From the NCBI GenBank assembly GCA_019420905.1, contig JAHZGH010000001.1:232047-296046 (forward strand): a stretch of 64,000 bases of DNA, in the 5' to 3' direction. Positions 52,524 through 60,715 of this stretch are shown in pieces. This DNA is from Succinivibrionaceae bacterium. GTDB taxonomy: Bacteria; Pseudomonadota; Gammaproteobacteria; Enterobacterales; Succinivibrionaceae. Positions within the stretch are counted from its first letter, which is position 1; every line of letters begins with the position of its first letter. The position numbers and the translations under genes are program-made. A model generated the notes under the pieces. The model ran no database searches. It was not told the origin of the DNA and was given only the letters and a program-made list of their open reading frames with translations.

Positions 52524-53018
52524 ATGCAAATAAAATTATTGGCAGTTGTATTTTTAAGCTTTTCTTTAAGTGCATGTACTATGACTCCTGAAGAATGTGA
52601 TCCCTCTATAGATGATCCTAGTCTGTTAGATAAAATGGGGTGTGTATTTTCAGGATCTTATGAACAGCGTATTGAAAACAAAAAAGCAGATATAAAAGCT
52701 CTTAGAGAGGAACAGCAGAGGCTTTTAGCACAAAGTGAGCTTTTATTAGACGAAAGTGTTGCGGTTCATGGAGATTATACAAAAAAGGCTGAGCTATTAG
52801 ACGGTCTTGAAAATGAACTTTTGGCAATGCAAAGCCGTTTAAAAGAAAAGCAAGCTCTGAATTCATCATTAAAACGGAAATTTGCTCAGGCTCAAGATCA
52901 GATTGATTCTATGCGTAAAACTAAAGATGATGCTTCAATATTACAAAAACAGCAAGAATATGAGGCCTTGAAGCGAGAGGTTTCTGATTTAAATGATGCC
53001 TTAGAAGGAAATATTTAA
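52524..53018 (+). CDS. Small coiled-coil lipoprotein
   Basis: The 164-residue protein has a lipobox SLSACTMTP near residue 18, a short Cys-containing segment (EECDPSIDDPSLLDKMGC) and a coiled coil to the end (ALREEQQRLLAQSELLLDES, ALKREVSDLNDALEG). Thr follows the acylated Cys, so outer-membrane sorting is expected. It begins 6 bases after the previous lipoprotein gene and is the last gene of the operon, before a strong hairpin. Confidence 0.72.
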   Translation: MQIKLLAVVFLSFSLSACTMTPEECDPSIDDPSLLDKMGCVFSGSYEQRIENKKADIKALREEQQRLLAQSELLLDESVAVHGDYTKKAELLDGLENELLAMQSRLKEKQALNSSLKRKFAQAQDQIDSMRKTKDDASILQKQQEYEALKREVSDLNDALEGNI

Positions 53019-53030
53019 AATATATTTTAT

Positions 53031-53054
53031 TTAAGCCTGTTGTTACAGGCTTAA
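53031..53054 (+). terminator. Terminator of the srf operon
   Basis: TTAAGCCTGT at 53031-53040 is exactly complementary to ACAGGCTTAA at 53045-53054 over a 4-base loop, followed by an ATTTTAT tail. No comparable hairpin was seen between 33535 and 53018, supporting a single transcript. Confidence 0.65.
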
Positions 53055-53104
53055 ATTTTATCTTAACTGCATTTAAAGGCTGAGCATCAGCTTCTGTTCT
53101 ATTA

Positions 53105-53114
53105 CAACCGTTTG
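53105..53114. promoter_or_regulatory. Degenerate LacI/GalR-like operator far upstream of ytfQ
   Basis: CAACCGTTTG is an imperfect palindrome (two positions off CAAACGTTTG), about 300 bases before ytfQ. It may be an auxiliary operator for looping with the sites at 53227 and 53364. Confidence 0.35.
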
Positions 53115-53226
53115 CAAATATAAATGTTTTTTTTATTCAGAATAATAGTAAATATAAAATTTTTTTAATTAACTTTATGAAAATTAAATAATTTATAAAA
53201 AAACAATAAAAAAGCACTTTGTGTTG

Positions 53227-53236
53227 TAAACGATTA
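53227..53236. promoter_or_regulatory. Imperfect LacI/GalR-like operator upstream of ytfQ
   Basis: TAAACGATTA differs from a perfect TAAACGTTTA by one base. It is 137 bases upstream of the main site at 53364. Confidence 0.4.
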
Positions 53237-53363
53237 TAAAAAAGTGAGCTATATCTTATTTTTTTTTATTTTTTTCTAAAAATTTAGCATATGTTCACAT
53301 ATTTAAATAACAACATTTTTTTATTTAGATATATTTACATATTATCTATATAGAGTAATGACG

Positions 53364-53373
53364 TAAACGTTTA
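53364..53373. promoter_or_regulatory. LacI/GalR-like operator at the ytfQ promoter
   Basis: TAAACGTTTA is a perfect palindrome 43 bases before the ytfQ ATG. Weak promoter hexamers (TTTAGA at 53324, TATATA at 53347, 17 apart) would place it just after the transcription start, a classic repression site. The rest of this gap is very AT-rich. Confidence 0.6.
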
Positions 53374-53415
53374 ATTACAATAATAAACCTTCAGACAAAT
53401 AAAAAAGGAGCTGTT

Positions 53416-54405
53416 ATGAAGTTTGTTAAAGCTATGCTGGCAGTTGGTTTAAGTGCAGCTATTGCTGCTTCAGCAATGACTACAGTTCAAGCAAAGCAAT
53501 TGACCATTGGTTTTTCTCAGATCGGTGCAGAGTCTGAGTGGCGTACTGCAAATACCAATGATGTTAAAGCCGCTGCTGAGAAGCACAATATTAATTTGAA
53601 GTTCTCTGATGCTCAGCAAAAGCAGGAGAATCAGATTAAGGCTATTCGTACCTTCATCGCTCAAAAAGTTGATTTAATTGGTTTTGTTCCTATTGTTGCT
53701 ACTGGTTGGGATAATATTTTACGCGAAGCTAAGCGCGCTAAGATCCCTGTATTGGTTATGGATCGTGATTTGACTGTTTCTGATCCTGACTTATATGTTG
53801 CTAAAATTGGTACAGATTCTGTAACTGAAGGTAAGAAAGCTTTCAACTGGATTGATGAGTACTGCACAAAAAATAATATCAAACCTCGTAACGGCGGTGA
53901 TAAGCTTAATATTGTTATCTTAGAGGGTACTGTAGGCAGTTCCGCAGCAACTGGCCGCGGCACAGGCTTTAATGAAGCTTTAAATGCCTCTCCTAACAAG
54001 GATAAGTATAATATCTTAGCATCTCAGACCGGTGACTTTACTCGTCAGAAGGGTCAGGAGGTTATGGAGTCCTTCTTAAAGAATTATCGCGATGATATCG
54101 ACATTTTATTTGCTCATAACGATGATATGGCCTTAGGTGCAATTCAGTCTATTGAGGCTGCAGGTTTGAAGCCGGCTAAGGATATTGTTATTGTTTCTGT
54201 CGATGCTGTTAAGGGTATCTTCCAGGCTATGATTGACGGCAAGGCCAATGCTACTATCGAGTGCAATCCTTTACAGGGCGAACTTTTCTTCGAAACTGCA
54301 GAGAAGATCTTAAAAGGCGAAAGCGTTCCTAAGAGTGTATTCGTTGAGGAAGGCGTATTCCCTGCTGATACAGCAAAAGAAGTATTCCCTACACGTAAGT
54401 ACTAA
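53416..54405 (+). CDS. ytfQ: Periplasmic sugar-binding protein, YtfQ type
   Basis: The 329-residue protein has a signal peptide (cleavage near TTVQAKQ) and tracks E. coli YtfQ, the galactofuranose binder: TIGFSQIGAESEWRTANTND, DAQQKQENQIKAIRTFIAQK, VATGWDNILREAK, QTGDFTRQKGQEVMESFLKN and AHNDDMALGAIQSIEAAGLK. It delivers sugar to YtfRT/YjfF. AAGGAG precedes the ATG. GTT/GCT-rich codon use suggests high expression, and the hairpin after it suggests it is made in excess over the membrane parts. Confidence 0.9.
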   Translation: MKFVKAMLAVGLSAAIAASAMTTVQAKQLTIGFSQIGAESEWRTANTNDVKAAAEKHNINLKFSDAQQKQENQIKAIRTFIAQKVDLIGFVPIVATGWDNILREAKRAKIPVLVMDRDLTVSDPDLYVAKIGTDSVTEGKKAFNWIDEYCTKNNIKPRNGGDKLNIVILEGTVGSSAATGRGTGFNEALNASPNKDKYNILASQTGDFTRQKGQEVMESFLKNYRDDIDILFAHNDDMALGAIQSIEAAGLKPAKDIVIVSVDAVKGIFQAMIDGKANATIECNPLQGELFFETAEKILKGESVPKSVFVEEGVFPADTAKEVFPTRKY

Positions 54406-54432
54406 TTCATAAAACGTACTTAGCTTCAAAAA

Positions 54433-54456
54433 AAGGATGCCTTTTCAGGCATCCTT
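54433..54456 (+). other. Stem-loop after ytfQ (mRNA stability or attenuation)
   Basis: AAGGATGCC at 54433-54441 pairs with GGCATCCTT at 54448-54456 over a 6-base loop. No T-run follows on the plus strand, so it is more likely a 3'-end stabiliser of ytfQ mRNA than a full terminator. Confidence 0.6.
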
Positions 54457-54519
54457 ATAAGAATAATCATAATAAATCCAATAAATTACATACAATCCTG
54501 CACTTTGGGAGGACTGTTT

Positions 54520-56055
54520 ATGGCCTCAGGTGACAATGATTATATCCTTCAGATGAAACATATTGATATGTTTTTTCCGGGGGTGAAGGCTTTAAAAGAC
54601 GTCACTTTTAATCTAAAAAAAGGTGAAATTCACTCACTTATGGGTGAGAACGGCGCTGGTAAATCAACCTTAATTAAGGTGTTAACTGGCGTATACAATA
54701 AGACTGCAGGCGAGATTATTTACGACAATCAGTTAATAAATCCACAAAGCCCGCTTGAAAGTCAGAAAATGGGTATTTCTACGGTTTATCAAGAGGTAAA
54801 CCTCTGTGCAAATTTGACTGTAGCGGAAAATATTTATATCGGACGAGAACCGCGCGGAGCTTTTGGCCGTATTGATTGGGCTACCATGTCAAAGAATGCT
54901 GCTAAGCTTTTACATGATAGTCTTGGTATAGATATAGATGTTAATAAGGAATTGAATTTCTACCCTGTAGCTATGCAGCAGATGATTGCTATTGCTCGAG
55001 CTATTGATACTAAGTGCAAAATTTTAATTCTAGATGAGCCGACTTCATCGCTTTCAGACAAGGAAACCGAAAGCCTTTTTAAAATTATGCGCTCTTTAAA
55101 GGAACAGGGCATTTCGATTATATTTATTTCTCATTTCTTAGAGCAGATTTATACTATCTGCGATCGCATTACTATTCTGCGTGATGGCAGTTATGTAGGT
55201 GAATATGAGATCGCTAATTTAGAACGTATTTCTTTAATTTCCAAGATGATGGGCAAGGAAATTAAAGAAGGACAGATCGAAAGCAATGTTGATAAATCTA
55301 AGCGTTCAGATGAAATCTTTATTGAAACTGATCATGTAACAGTGCCAGGAAAGGTAAAAGATCTCTCTATGAATATTCATAAAGGAGAGGTCATAGGGTT
55401 AGCTGGACTTTTAGGATCAGGAAGAACAGAAATTGCTGAAACTTTGTTCGGCATTTTGCACAAATCAGCAGGTACGATTAAAATTGATGGTACAACCATC
55501 TCTGTAAAATCTCCTATGGATATGATGAAAAATCGTATTGCTTTTTGTCCTGAAGATCGCAAGCTCTCAGGCATCATAGGAGATTTGTCCGTACGTGAGA
55601 ATATTATTCTTGCCATGCAGGCTAAGAAAGGCATGTTTACTCACATACCTAGATCTAAGCAAAATGAGCTTGCAGATTACTATATAGATCTTTTACGCAT
55701 TAAGGTTTCAGATAGGGAGCAGCTTATCAAGAACCTTTCCGGAGGTAATCAGCAAAAAGTAATTATCGCCAGATGGCTTGCAACTGAACCGTCTTTGTTA
55801 ATTTTGGATGAGCCTACTAGAGGCATTGATGTAGGTACAAAGAGCGAAATTGAATCATTAGCTGTAAGTTTGGCTAAGGAAAAAGGAATGGCCGTCGTCT
55901 TTATCTCAGGAGAAATGGGAGAGATGGTACGCACCTGTTCGAGAGTGCTGGTTATTCGTGATCATGAAAAGATTACTGAACTTAACGATGATGAAATTAC
56001 AACTGCGCATATTATGCAAGCTATAGCAGGAGACTATCGTGGACAACGTGCTTAA
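54520..56055 (+). CDS. ytfR: Sugar ABC transporter ATPase, YtfR type
   Basis: A double ABC ATPase of 511 residues. The first half has Walker A GENGAGKST, signature region FYPVAMQQMIAIARA and Walker B LILDEPTSSLSD; the second half has a degenerate Walker A GLLGSGRTE, signature LSGGNQQKVIIARWL and LILDEPTRGIDVGTKSEI. This is the monosaccharide-importer type. The best start is the ATG at 54520 with GGGAGG 8 bases upstream. It overlaps ytfT by 17 bases. Confidence 0.92.
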   Translation: MASGDNDYILQMKHIDMFFPGVKALKDVTFNLKKGEIHSLMGENGAGKSTLIKVLTGVYNKTAGEIIYDNQLINPQSPLESQKMGISTVYQEVNLCANLTVAENIYIGREPRGAFGRIDWATMSKNAAKLLHDSLGIDIDVNKELNFYPVAMQQMIAIARAIDTKCKILILDEPTSSLSDKETESLFKIMRSLKEQGISIIFISHFLEQIYTICDRITILRDGSYVGEYEIANLERISLISKMMGKEIKEGQIESNVDKSKRSDEIFIETDHVTVPGKVKDLSMNIHKGEVIGLAGLLGSGRTEIAETLFGILHKSAGTIKIDGTTISVKSPMDMMKNRIAFCPEDRKLSGIIGDLSVRENIILAMQAKKGMFTHIPRSKQNELADYYIDLLRIKVSDREQLIKNLSGGNQQKVIIARWLATEPSLLILDEPTRGIDVGTKSEIESLAVSLAKEKGMAVVFISGEMGEMVRTCSRVLVIRDHEKITELNDDEITTAHIMQAIAGDYRGQRA

Positions 56056-57076
56056 AAAATTCACTAAAAGTTCGCTAGCGTTACCTTTGATAGCGTTAGC
56101 GATCTTATTGCTCTTCAATGCTGTCTTTGTTGAAGATTTCTTTAAAATAGAGATGATGGAAAACGGCAACCTCTATGGCAGACCTATTGATATTCTTTAC
56201 CGCGCTTCATCTTTAATTATCTTAGCTTTAGGCATGACTTTTGTAATTGCTACTGGCGGCATCGATATTTCTGTAGGTGCAGTAGTAGCAATCTCTGCTG
56301 CTACATGCTGTACTCTCTTAGGCGGAGATATTTCAGGCATACCTCAGCATCCTTTCTGGATGGCTATAATCTGTTCTTTAATAATCGGTATTATAGCTGG
56401 ATGTTGGAATGGCTTGTTAGTCGCTGGCTTTAAGATTCAGGCTATGGTTGCAACATTAATTTTAATGACTGCAGGACGCGGTATCGCGCAGCTTATGACT
56501 GATGGCCAGATTATTACAGTATATTACAAGCCTTTTGCTTGGATAGGCGGTAATATTCCAGGAGTGCCTTTACCTACAGCCATGTTGATTGCTTTTGCCA
56601 TGATTTGCTTGGTGATCATCTTAGACAGGAAGACTTCTATTGGACTTATGATTCAGTCTGTAGGTATCAATCAGACAGCTTCTCGTTATGCAGGTATCAA
56701 GGTTACAGCTGTCTTGTTTGCTGTCTACATTTTTTCCGGATTCTGCGCTGGAACTGCAGGATTAATTGAAGGATCACTAATTCGCGCAGCTGATGCAAAT
56801 AATGCCGGCTTGAATATGGAAATGGATGCGATCCTTGCCGTAACGTTAGGCGGAACGCTTATGATTGGCGGTAAATACTTTATAGGCGGAACTATTATCG
56901 GAGCCATTACCATCCAGACTTTGACTACTACAATGTATGCTGTAGGCGTATCCTCAGATCGTTTGCCAGCAGTAAAGGCTGTAGTAATTTTGCTTATAAT
57001 CGTTTTCCAGTCCGAGAAATTCAAGCAGATGTATCGCAATTATAAGTTAAAGTCTCAGGAGGTAAAAAATGCCTAA
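56039..57076 (+). CDS. ytfT: Sugar ABC transporter permease, YtfT type
   Basis: The 345-residue membrane protein has eight to ten helices and the family segments ILALGMTFVIATGGIDISVG and GGTLMIGGKYFIGGTIIGA. GRPIDILYRAS near residue 47 matches E. coli YtfT. It starts at a GTG (56039) with AGGAG 7 bases upstream, inside the ytfR 3' end. It overlaps yjfF by 8 bases. Confidence 0.92.
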   Translation: MDNVLKKFTKSSLALPLIALAILLLFNAVFVEDFFKIEMMENGNLYGRPIDILYRASSLIILALGMTFVIATGGIDISVGAVVAISAATCCTLLGGDISGIPQHPFWMAIICSLIIGIIAGCWNGLLVAGFKIQAMVATLILMTAGRGIAQLMTDGQIITVYYKPFAWIGGNIPGVPLPTAMLIAFAMICLVIILDRKTSIGLMIQSVGINQTASRYAGIKVTAVLFAVYIFSGFCAGTAGLIEGSLIRAADANNAGLNMEMDAILAVTLGGTLMIGGKYFIGGTIIGAITIQTLTTTMYAVGVSSDRLPAVKAVVILLIIVFQSEKFKQMYRNYKLKSQEVKNA

Positions 57077-58103
57077 ATCTCTGAGCAATTTAATCGCTTC
57101 ACAGAACTTTCCGTTCTATGTAACCTTTGTATTGTTTATTATCTTATTTGGTGCAGGATCTTTAGCTTTTGAAGGATTTTTTTCCTTCCAGGTATTTTTA
57201 AATCTGTTTATAGATAATGCACCGCTTATCATTATTACTGTAGGTATTACTTTTACCATTATCTCAGGTTTTGGTGGTATCGATTTGTCAGTTGGAGCAG
57301 TAGTTGCTTTAACCTGCATGTGCTTAGCTTGGCTGATGCGTGATACTAACTTGAGTCCGTGGCTGTGCATGTTTATTGTCCTATGGGTTGGTGTTGTAGT
57401 AGGTTTTATAAATGGCTTTTTAATTACTTATTTTAAATTACAGCCTTTTATTGTTACTTTAGGCACCATGTTCCTTTGCCGCGGCTTGAGCGCTATTATT
57501 TCTCGTGATAGCGTGCCGATTGATAATGCTTTTTATGGTGAATTAGCATTTTTCTCAGTTGAAATTGGCGATTGCTTCTTATCATTAGGTGCAATAGTTG
57601 CTCTATGTGTAGTTGTAATAGCTACCTTAGTTTTACGTTATACTTCCTTTGGTCGCGGCGTTTATGCTATTGGCGGTAATGAGCAATCAGCTCGTCTGAT
57701 GGGCCTTAAAGTTGATAGTATTCGTCTTAAGGTTTATGTAATTTCTGGTTTCTGTGCAGCTTTAGGCGGTATTGCTTATTCCTTAATCATGCTTTCAGGT
57801 TATAATCAGCATGGATTAGGCATGGAAATGGACGCTATTGCTTCTTCTGTTATCGGCGGTACTCAGCTTATGGGCGGCGTAGGCTTTATTCCTGGTACTT
57901 TGCTAGGTGTAATGATTCAGGGAACTATTTTGACTATGATATCCTTCCAAGGTACACTTTCAGCCTGGTGGACAAAGATCGTAGTTGGTATTCTCTTGTG
58001 CTTATTCATCGTAATGCAGGCAGTTGTTACTGCTCATAAGAATAAGCTTATGAACTTAAAGGCTGAGGGGTCAGCTGCTAGCGAAGACAACAAGCAGAAA
58101 TAG
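57069..58103 (+). CDS. yjfF: Sugar ABC transporter permease, YjfF type
   Basis: The second permease, 344 residues, with VGITFTIISGFGGIDLSVGA, LGTMFLCRGLSAIIS, YAIGGNEQSARLMGLKV and VIGGTQLMGGVGFIPGTLLG. It is the YjfF partner of YtfT. GAGG precedes the ATG. A GC-rich terminator follows, closing the four-gene operon. Confidence 0.92.
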   Translation: MPKSLSNLIASQNFPFYVTFVLFIILFGAGSLAFEGFFSFQVFLNLFIDNAPLIIITVGITFTIISGFGGIDLSVGAVVALTCMCLAWLMRDTNLSPWLCMFIVLWVGVVVGFINGFLITYFKLQPFIVTLGTMFLCRGLSAIISRDSVPIDNAFYGELAFFSVEIGDCFLSLGAIVALCVVVIATLVLRYTSFGRGVYAIGGNEQSARLMGLKVDSIRLKVYVISGFCAALGGIAYSLIMLSGYNQHGLGMEMDAIASSVIGGTQLMGGVGFIPGTLLGVMIQGTILTMISFQGTLSAWWTKIVVGILLCLFIVMQAVVTAHKNKLMNLKAEGSAASEDNKQK

Positions 58104-58122
58104 AATTAAACAGTACTCTCTT

Positions 58123-58150
58123 GAGGAAGCTTTCAAGCTTCCTCTTTTTT
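58123..58150 (+). terminator. Terminator of the ytfQRT-yjfF operon
   Basis: GAGGAAGC at 58123-58130 pairs with GCTTCCTC at 58137-58144, with six T at 58145-58150. Confidence 0.85.
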
Positions 58151-58320
58151 ATTTAGGCAGAGTAATTTTTATTAATTTAATGAAATTTATAAAAATAATT
58201 TTCTTATTATAAAAAGACAATGTGACTTGAAATAAAAAAGAAAAGCAAGTTATATAAAAATATTAAAAAATATATTTAAGCTATCAAGAATAGAACTTTA
58301 ATTTTTTAGATGCTGTGAAA

Positions 58321-58357
58321 ATAAAAGCCTTCATATTCTTTCTATGAAGGCTTTTAT
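58321..58357. terminator. Terminator of the HIT gene
   Basis: A perfect 15-bp stem, ATAAAAGCCTTCATA at 58321-58335 with TATGAAGGCTTTTAT at 58343-58357, 8 bases after the HIT stop on the minus strand. T-runs on both strands make it bidirectional. Confidence 0.8.
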
Positions 58358-58365
58358 ATAAAAGT

Positions 58366-58791
58366 TTATTTGCCTAATTCCTTCTTAAAAGTATCAATGA
58401 TCTTTTGATACTCTTCGTCTGATAAGGCTTTAGGATTGTCGTCTGCAAAAGGTCCTCCCCAGTTTGGTCCACCAATATATTTAGGGACAATGTGAATATG
58501 TAAGTGCTTGACGACATCTGCATAGCTAGCATAGTTGATCTTGTCAGGATGGAAAGCTCGATGAATAGCTTTGGCAACTTTGGCTACTTCATCCCAAAAC
58601 TCGTGAAGATCTGCAGGAGTCATTTCAGTTAAGTCGCTGTAGTGTTCCTTAGCGGCTAAGATGCATCGGCCAAGGTTTTTTTGATCACGGAAAAGATAAA
58701 GAGTACCTTGCTTGAAATCGCAGATCTTGATCATTAGGCTATCGCGATGAGCACATATGCTGTCGCAATACATGCAACCTGGTTGTAACAT
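58366..58791 (-). CDS. HIT-family nucleotide hydrolase
   Basis: The 141-residue protein has the histidine triad HLHIHIVPK near residue 95 and an N-terminal C-x-x-C (PGCMYCDSICAH) that with a His may bind zinc. HIT proteins hydrolyse AMP-linked compounds. AGAGGA precedes the ATG. It sits between the sugar importer and the kinase gene; a metabolic link is not evident. Confidence 0.88.
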   Translation of the reverse strand: MLQPGCMYCDSICAHRDSLMIKICDFKQGTLYLFRDQKNLGRCILAAKEHYSDLTEMTPADLHEFWDEVAKVAKAIHRAFHPDKINYASYADVVKHLHIHIVPKYIGGPNWGGPFADDNPKALSDEEYQKIIDTFKKELGK

Positions 58792-58910
58792 ATTATTATC
58801 CTCTAAGCATCAAATTGAAATTTATGAAAACAGATTTCTGCATATTAGCACTACTGATAAATAATTCTTTGAGCTTAGGATAATTTCATAAAATAATTAA
58901 TTTATTAAGC

Positions 58911-58940
58911 AAAAAAAAACCGCGGATTATTCATCCGCGG
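58911..58940 (-). terminator. Terminator of the FGGY kinase gene
   Basis: On the minus strand a GC-rich stem (CCGCGGAT at 58920-58927 with ATCCGCGG at 58933-58940) is followed by nine T (A-run at plus 58911-58919). A strong intrinsic terminator. Confidence 0.9.
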
Positions 58941-58968
58941 ACAATCTATTGGAGGATAAATATTTAGC

Positions 58969-60567
58969 TTACTTTAAGCAATCAACTGCAGCTCGTTCAA
59001 CGGGCAGGCAGTTAACATAATTTTTCATGAAGGCGTTGAATCCTTCAACACCTTGAGCAGTTGGCTCTAAGGTTGAACCTTCAGCACAGGCGAAAACTTT
59101 GTTGTTTAAGAAATCAGGCAGGCTTTCATTAGCTTCTTTATTTACAAGATATGCTGCTAATACGGCAATACCCCAAGAACCGCCTTCTCCAGCAGTAGTC
59201 ATAACGGTTACAGGAGAATTTAAAGCATCAGCCATGATTTGCTGACCGACTATAGGGGTCTTAAATAGACCGCCATGCCCCATTAATTTGTCAATTTTAA
59301 CGCCTTCATCATGAAGAATGTCCATACCTAAGCGTACGGCACCTAAAGAAGTGTTGAGATTAGAACGCATGAGATTGGCAACATTAAATTTGGCATTAGG
59401 AGTTCTTACTAATAAAGGACGTCCTTCCTTCATATCGGTGATAAATTCACCAGAGAAGTAACCATAGGTTAAAACTCCACCGCAGTCAGGATCGCCATCT
59501 TTTAAAGCACTATTGTAAAGAACTTTAAATAGCGTAGTCATATCAATTTCAAAGCCAGCTGCTTTGGCAAAATCTGCAAATAAATTAACCCATGAATTCA
59601 AATCAGAAGTACAGTTATTTGCGTGAACCATAGCAACTTGCTTGCCGTCAGGAGTCGTAACGTTATCAATTTCGCGATGAAGCTTACTTAAAGCTTTTTC
59701 TAAGACAATCATTGCGAAGATTGAAGTACCTGCTGAAACGTTGCCGGTTCTTACTGCAACAGCATTGGTAGCAACCATGCCAGTTCCAGCATCACCCTCA
59801 GGAGGACATACAGGGCATGATGGCTGTAAATTTCCTGTAGGATCTAATAATAAAGCACCCTCAGGAGTTATTTTGCCTGCATCTTCACCTGCATTTAAAA
59901 CCTCAGGCAAGAGATCTTTGAGTTTCCAGTTAAAGCCTTTATCGGCAATAAGTTTTTCAAAAATCTCAAGGTAATCTTCTTTATAGGTTCCAGTTTGTGA
60001 GTCAATAGGGAACATGCCGGCAGCATCACCGATGCCTAAAACCTTGCGTCCTGTAAGTTTCCAGTGAATATATCCTGCTAAAGTAGTAAAGAAAGCCACA
60101 TCTTTTACGTGTTCTTCTTTATCTAGGATGCATTGATAAAGATGAGATATGCTCCAGCGCTCAGGAATATTGAATTGGAAAGCATCAGTTAAAGCTTCAG
60201 AAGCTTTACGAGCATTGGTATTGCGCCAAGTACGGAATTGAGCTAGCTGTTTGCCATCTTTATCGAAGGCTAAATAACCGTGCATCATGGCAGATACGCC
60301 AAAGCCGCCTAAAGCTTTAAGTGCAACCCCATATTTTTCATGGACATTTTTAACCAAATCAGCGTAACAGTCCTGAATGCCAGACCATACTTCGTCTAAA
60401 TGGTAGGTCCAAATACCATTTTCAAGATGGTTTTCCCAAGTATGGCTTCCAGAGGCGACCGGTGCGTATGTTTCAGGATTGATAAGCTCGGCCTTAATAC
60501 GAGTTGAGCCTAACTCTATACCTAAAACAGCCTTACCTTGTTCAATTAAATTTTTAATTTCGGTCAT
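58969..60567 (-). CDS. FGGY-family carbohydrate kinase, L-ribulokinase-like
   Basis: The 532-residue kinase begins with the phosphate-1 motif AVLGIELGSTRIKAELI and continues SHTWENHLENGIWTYHLDEV, FGVSAMMHGYLAFD, FRTWRNTNARKASEAL, VCPPEGDAGTGMVATNAVAV and MGHGGLFKTPIVGQQIMADA. This tracks the kinase encoded in Bacteroides arabinose operons as L-ribulokinase, distinct from the E. coli AraB type, so lateral origin is possible. AGGA lies 9 bases before the ATG. A CAAACGTTTT operator in its promoter region links it to the YtfQ-type importer and the isomerase at 30.8 kb. The substrate is inferred; other ketoses are possible. Confidence 0.82.
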   Translation of the reverse strand: MTEIKNLIEQGKAVLGIELGSTRIKAELINPETYAPVASGSHTWENHLENGIWTYHLDEVWSGIQDCYADLVKNVHEKYGVALKALGGFGVSAMMHGYLAFDKDGKQLAQFRTWRNTNARKASEALTDAFQFNIPERWSISHLYQCILDKEEHVKDVAFFTTLAGYIHWKLTGRKVLGIGDAAGMFPIDSQTGTYKEDYLEIFEKLIADKGFNWKLKDLLPEVLNAGEDAGKITPEGALLLDPTGNLQPSCPVCPPEGDAGTGMVATNAVAVRTGNVSAGTSIFAMIVLEKALSKLHREIDNVTTPDGKQVAMVHANNCTSDLNSWVNLFADFAKAAGFEIDMTTLFKVLYNSALKDGDPDCGGVLTYGYFSGEFITDMKEGRPLLVRTPNAKFNVANLMRSNLNTSLGAVRLGMDILHDEGVKIDKLMGHGGLFKTPIVGQQIMADALNSPVTVMTTAGEGGSWGIAVLAAYLVNKEANESLPDFLNNKVFACAEGSTLEPTAQGVEGFNAFMKNYVNCLPVERAAVDCLK

Positions 60568-60618
60568 GAGGGTGCATTCCTTAATAAAACATTTTATGAA
60601 TATGCTAATCTTATACTA

Positions 60619-60628
60619 CAAACGTTTT
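60619..60628. promoter_or_regulatory. LacI/GalR-like operator upstream of the FGGY kinase
   Basis: CAAACGTTTT is one base from CAAACGTTTG at 31512. It lies about 52 bases before the kinase start, within a likely promoter (minus-strand TTAACA upstream and TAGTAT/TATAAG downstream of it). Confidence 0.55.
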
Positions 60629-60715
60629 CAGTAATGTTAAATTCCTCACTATTTTGAATAAAAGTAATAAGCTGAATTTTGGCATATAAACAGAGATTTT
60701 TATTATTTTTTTATT

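Noticed and set aside
53019..53415. An attachment-site repeat of the tRNA-Val 3' end marking an island boundary
   Set aside because: No copy of the tRNA 3' end was found in this gap.
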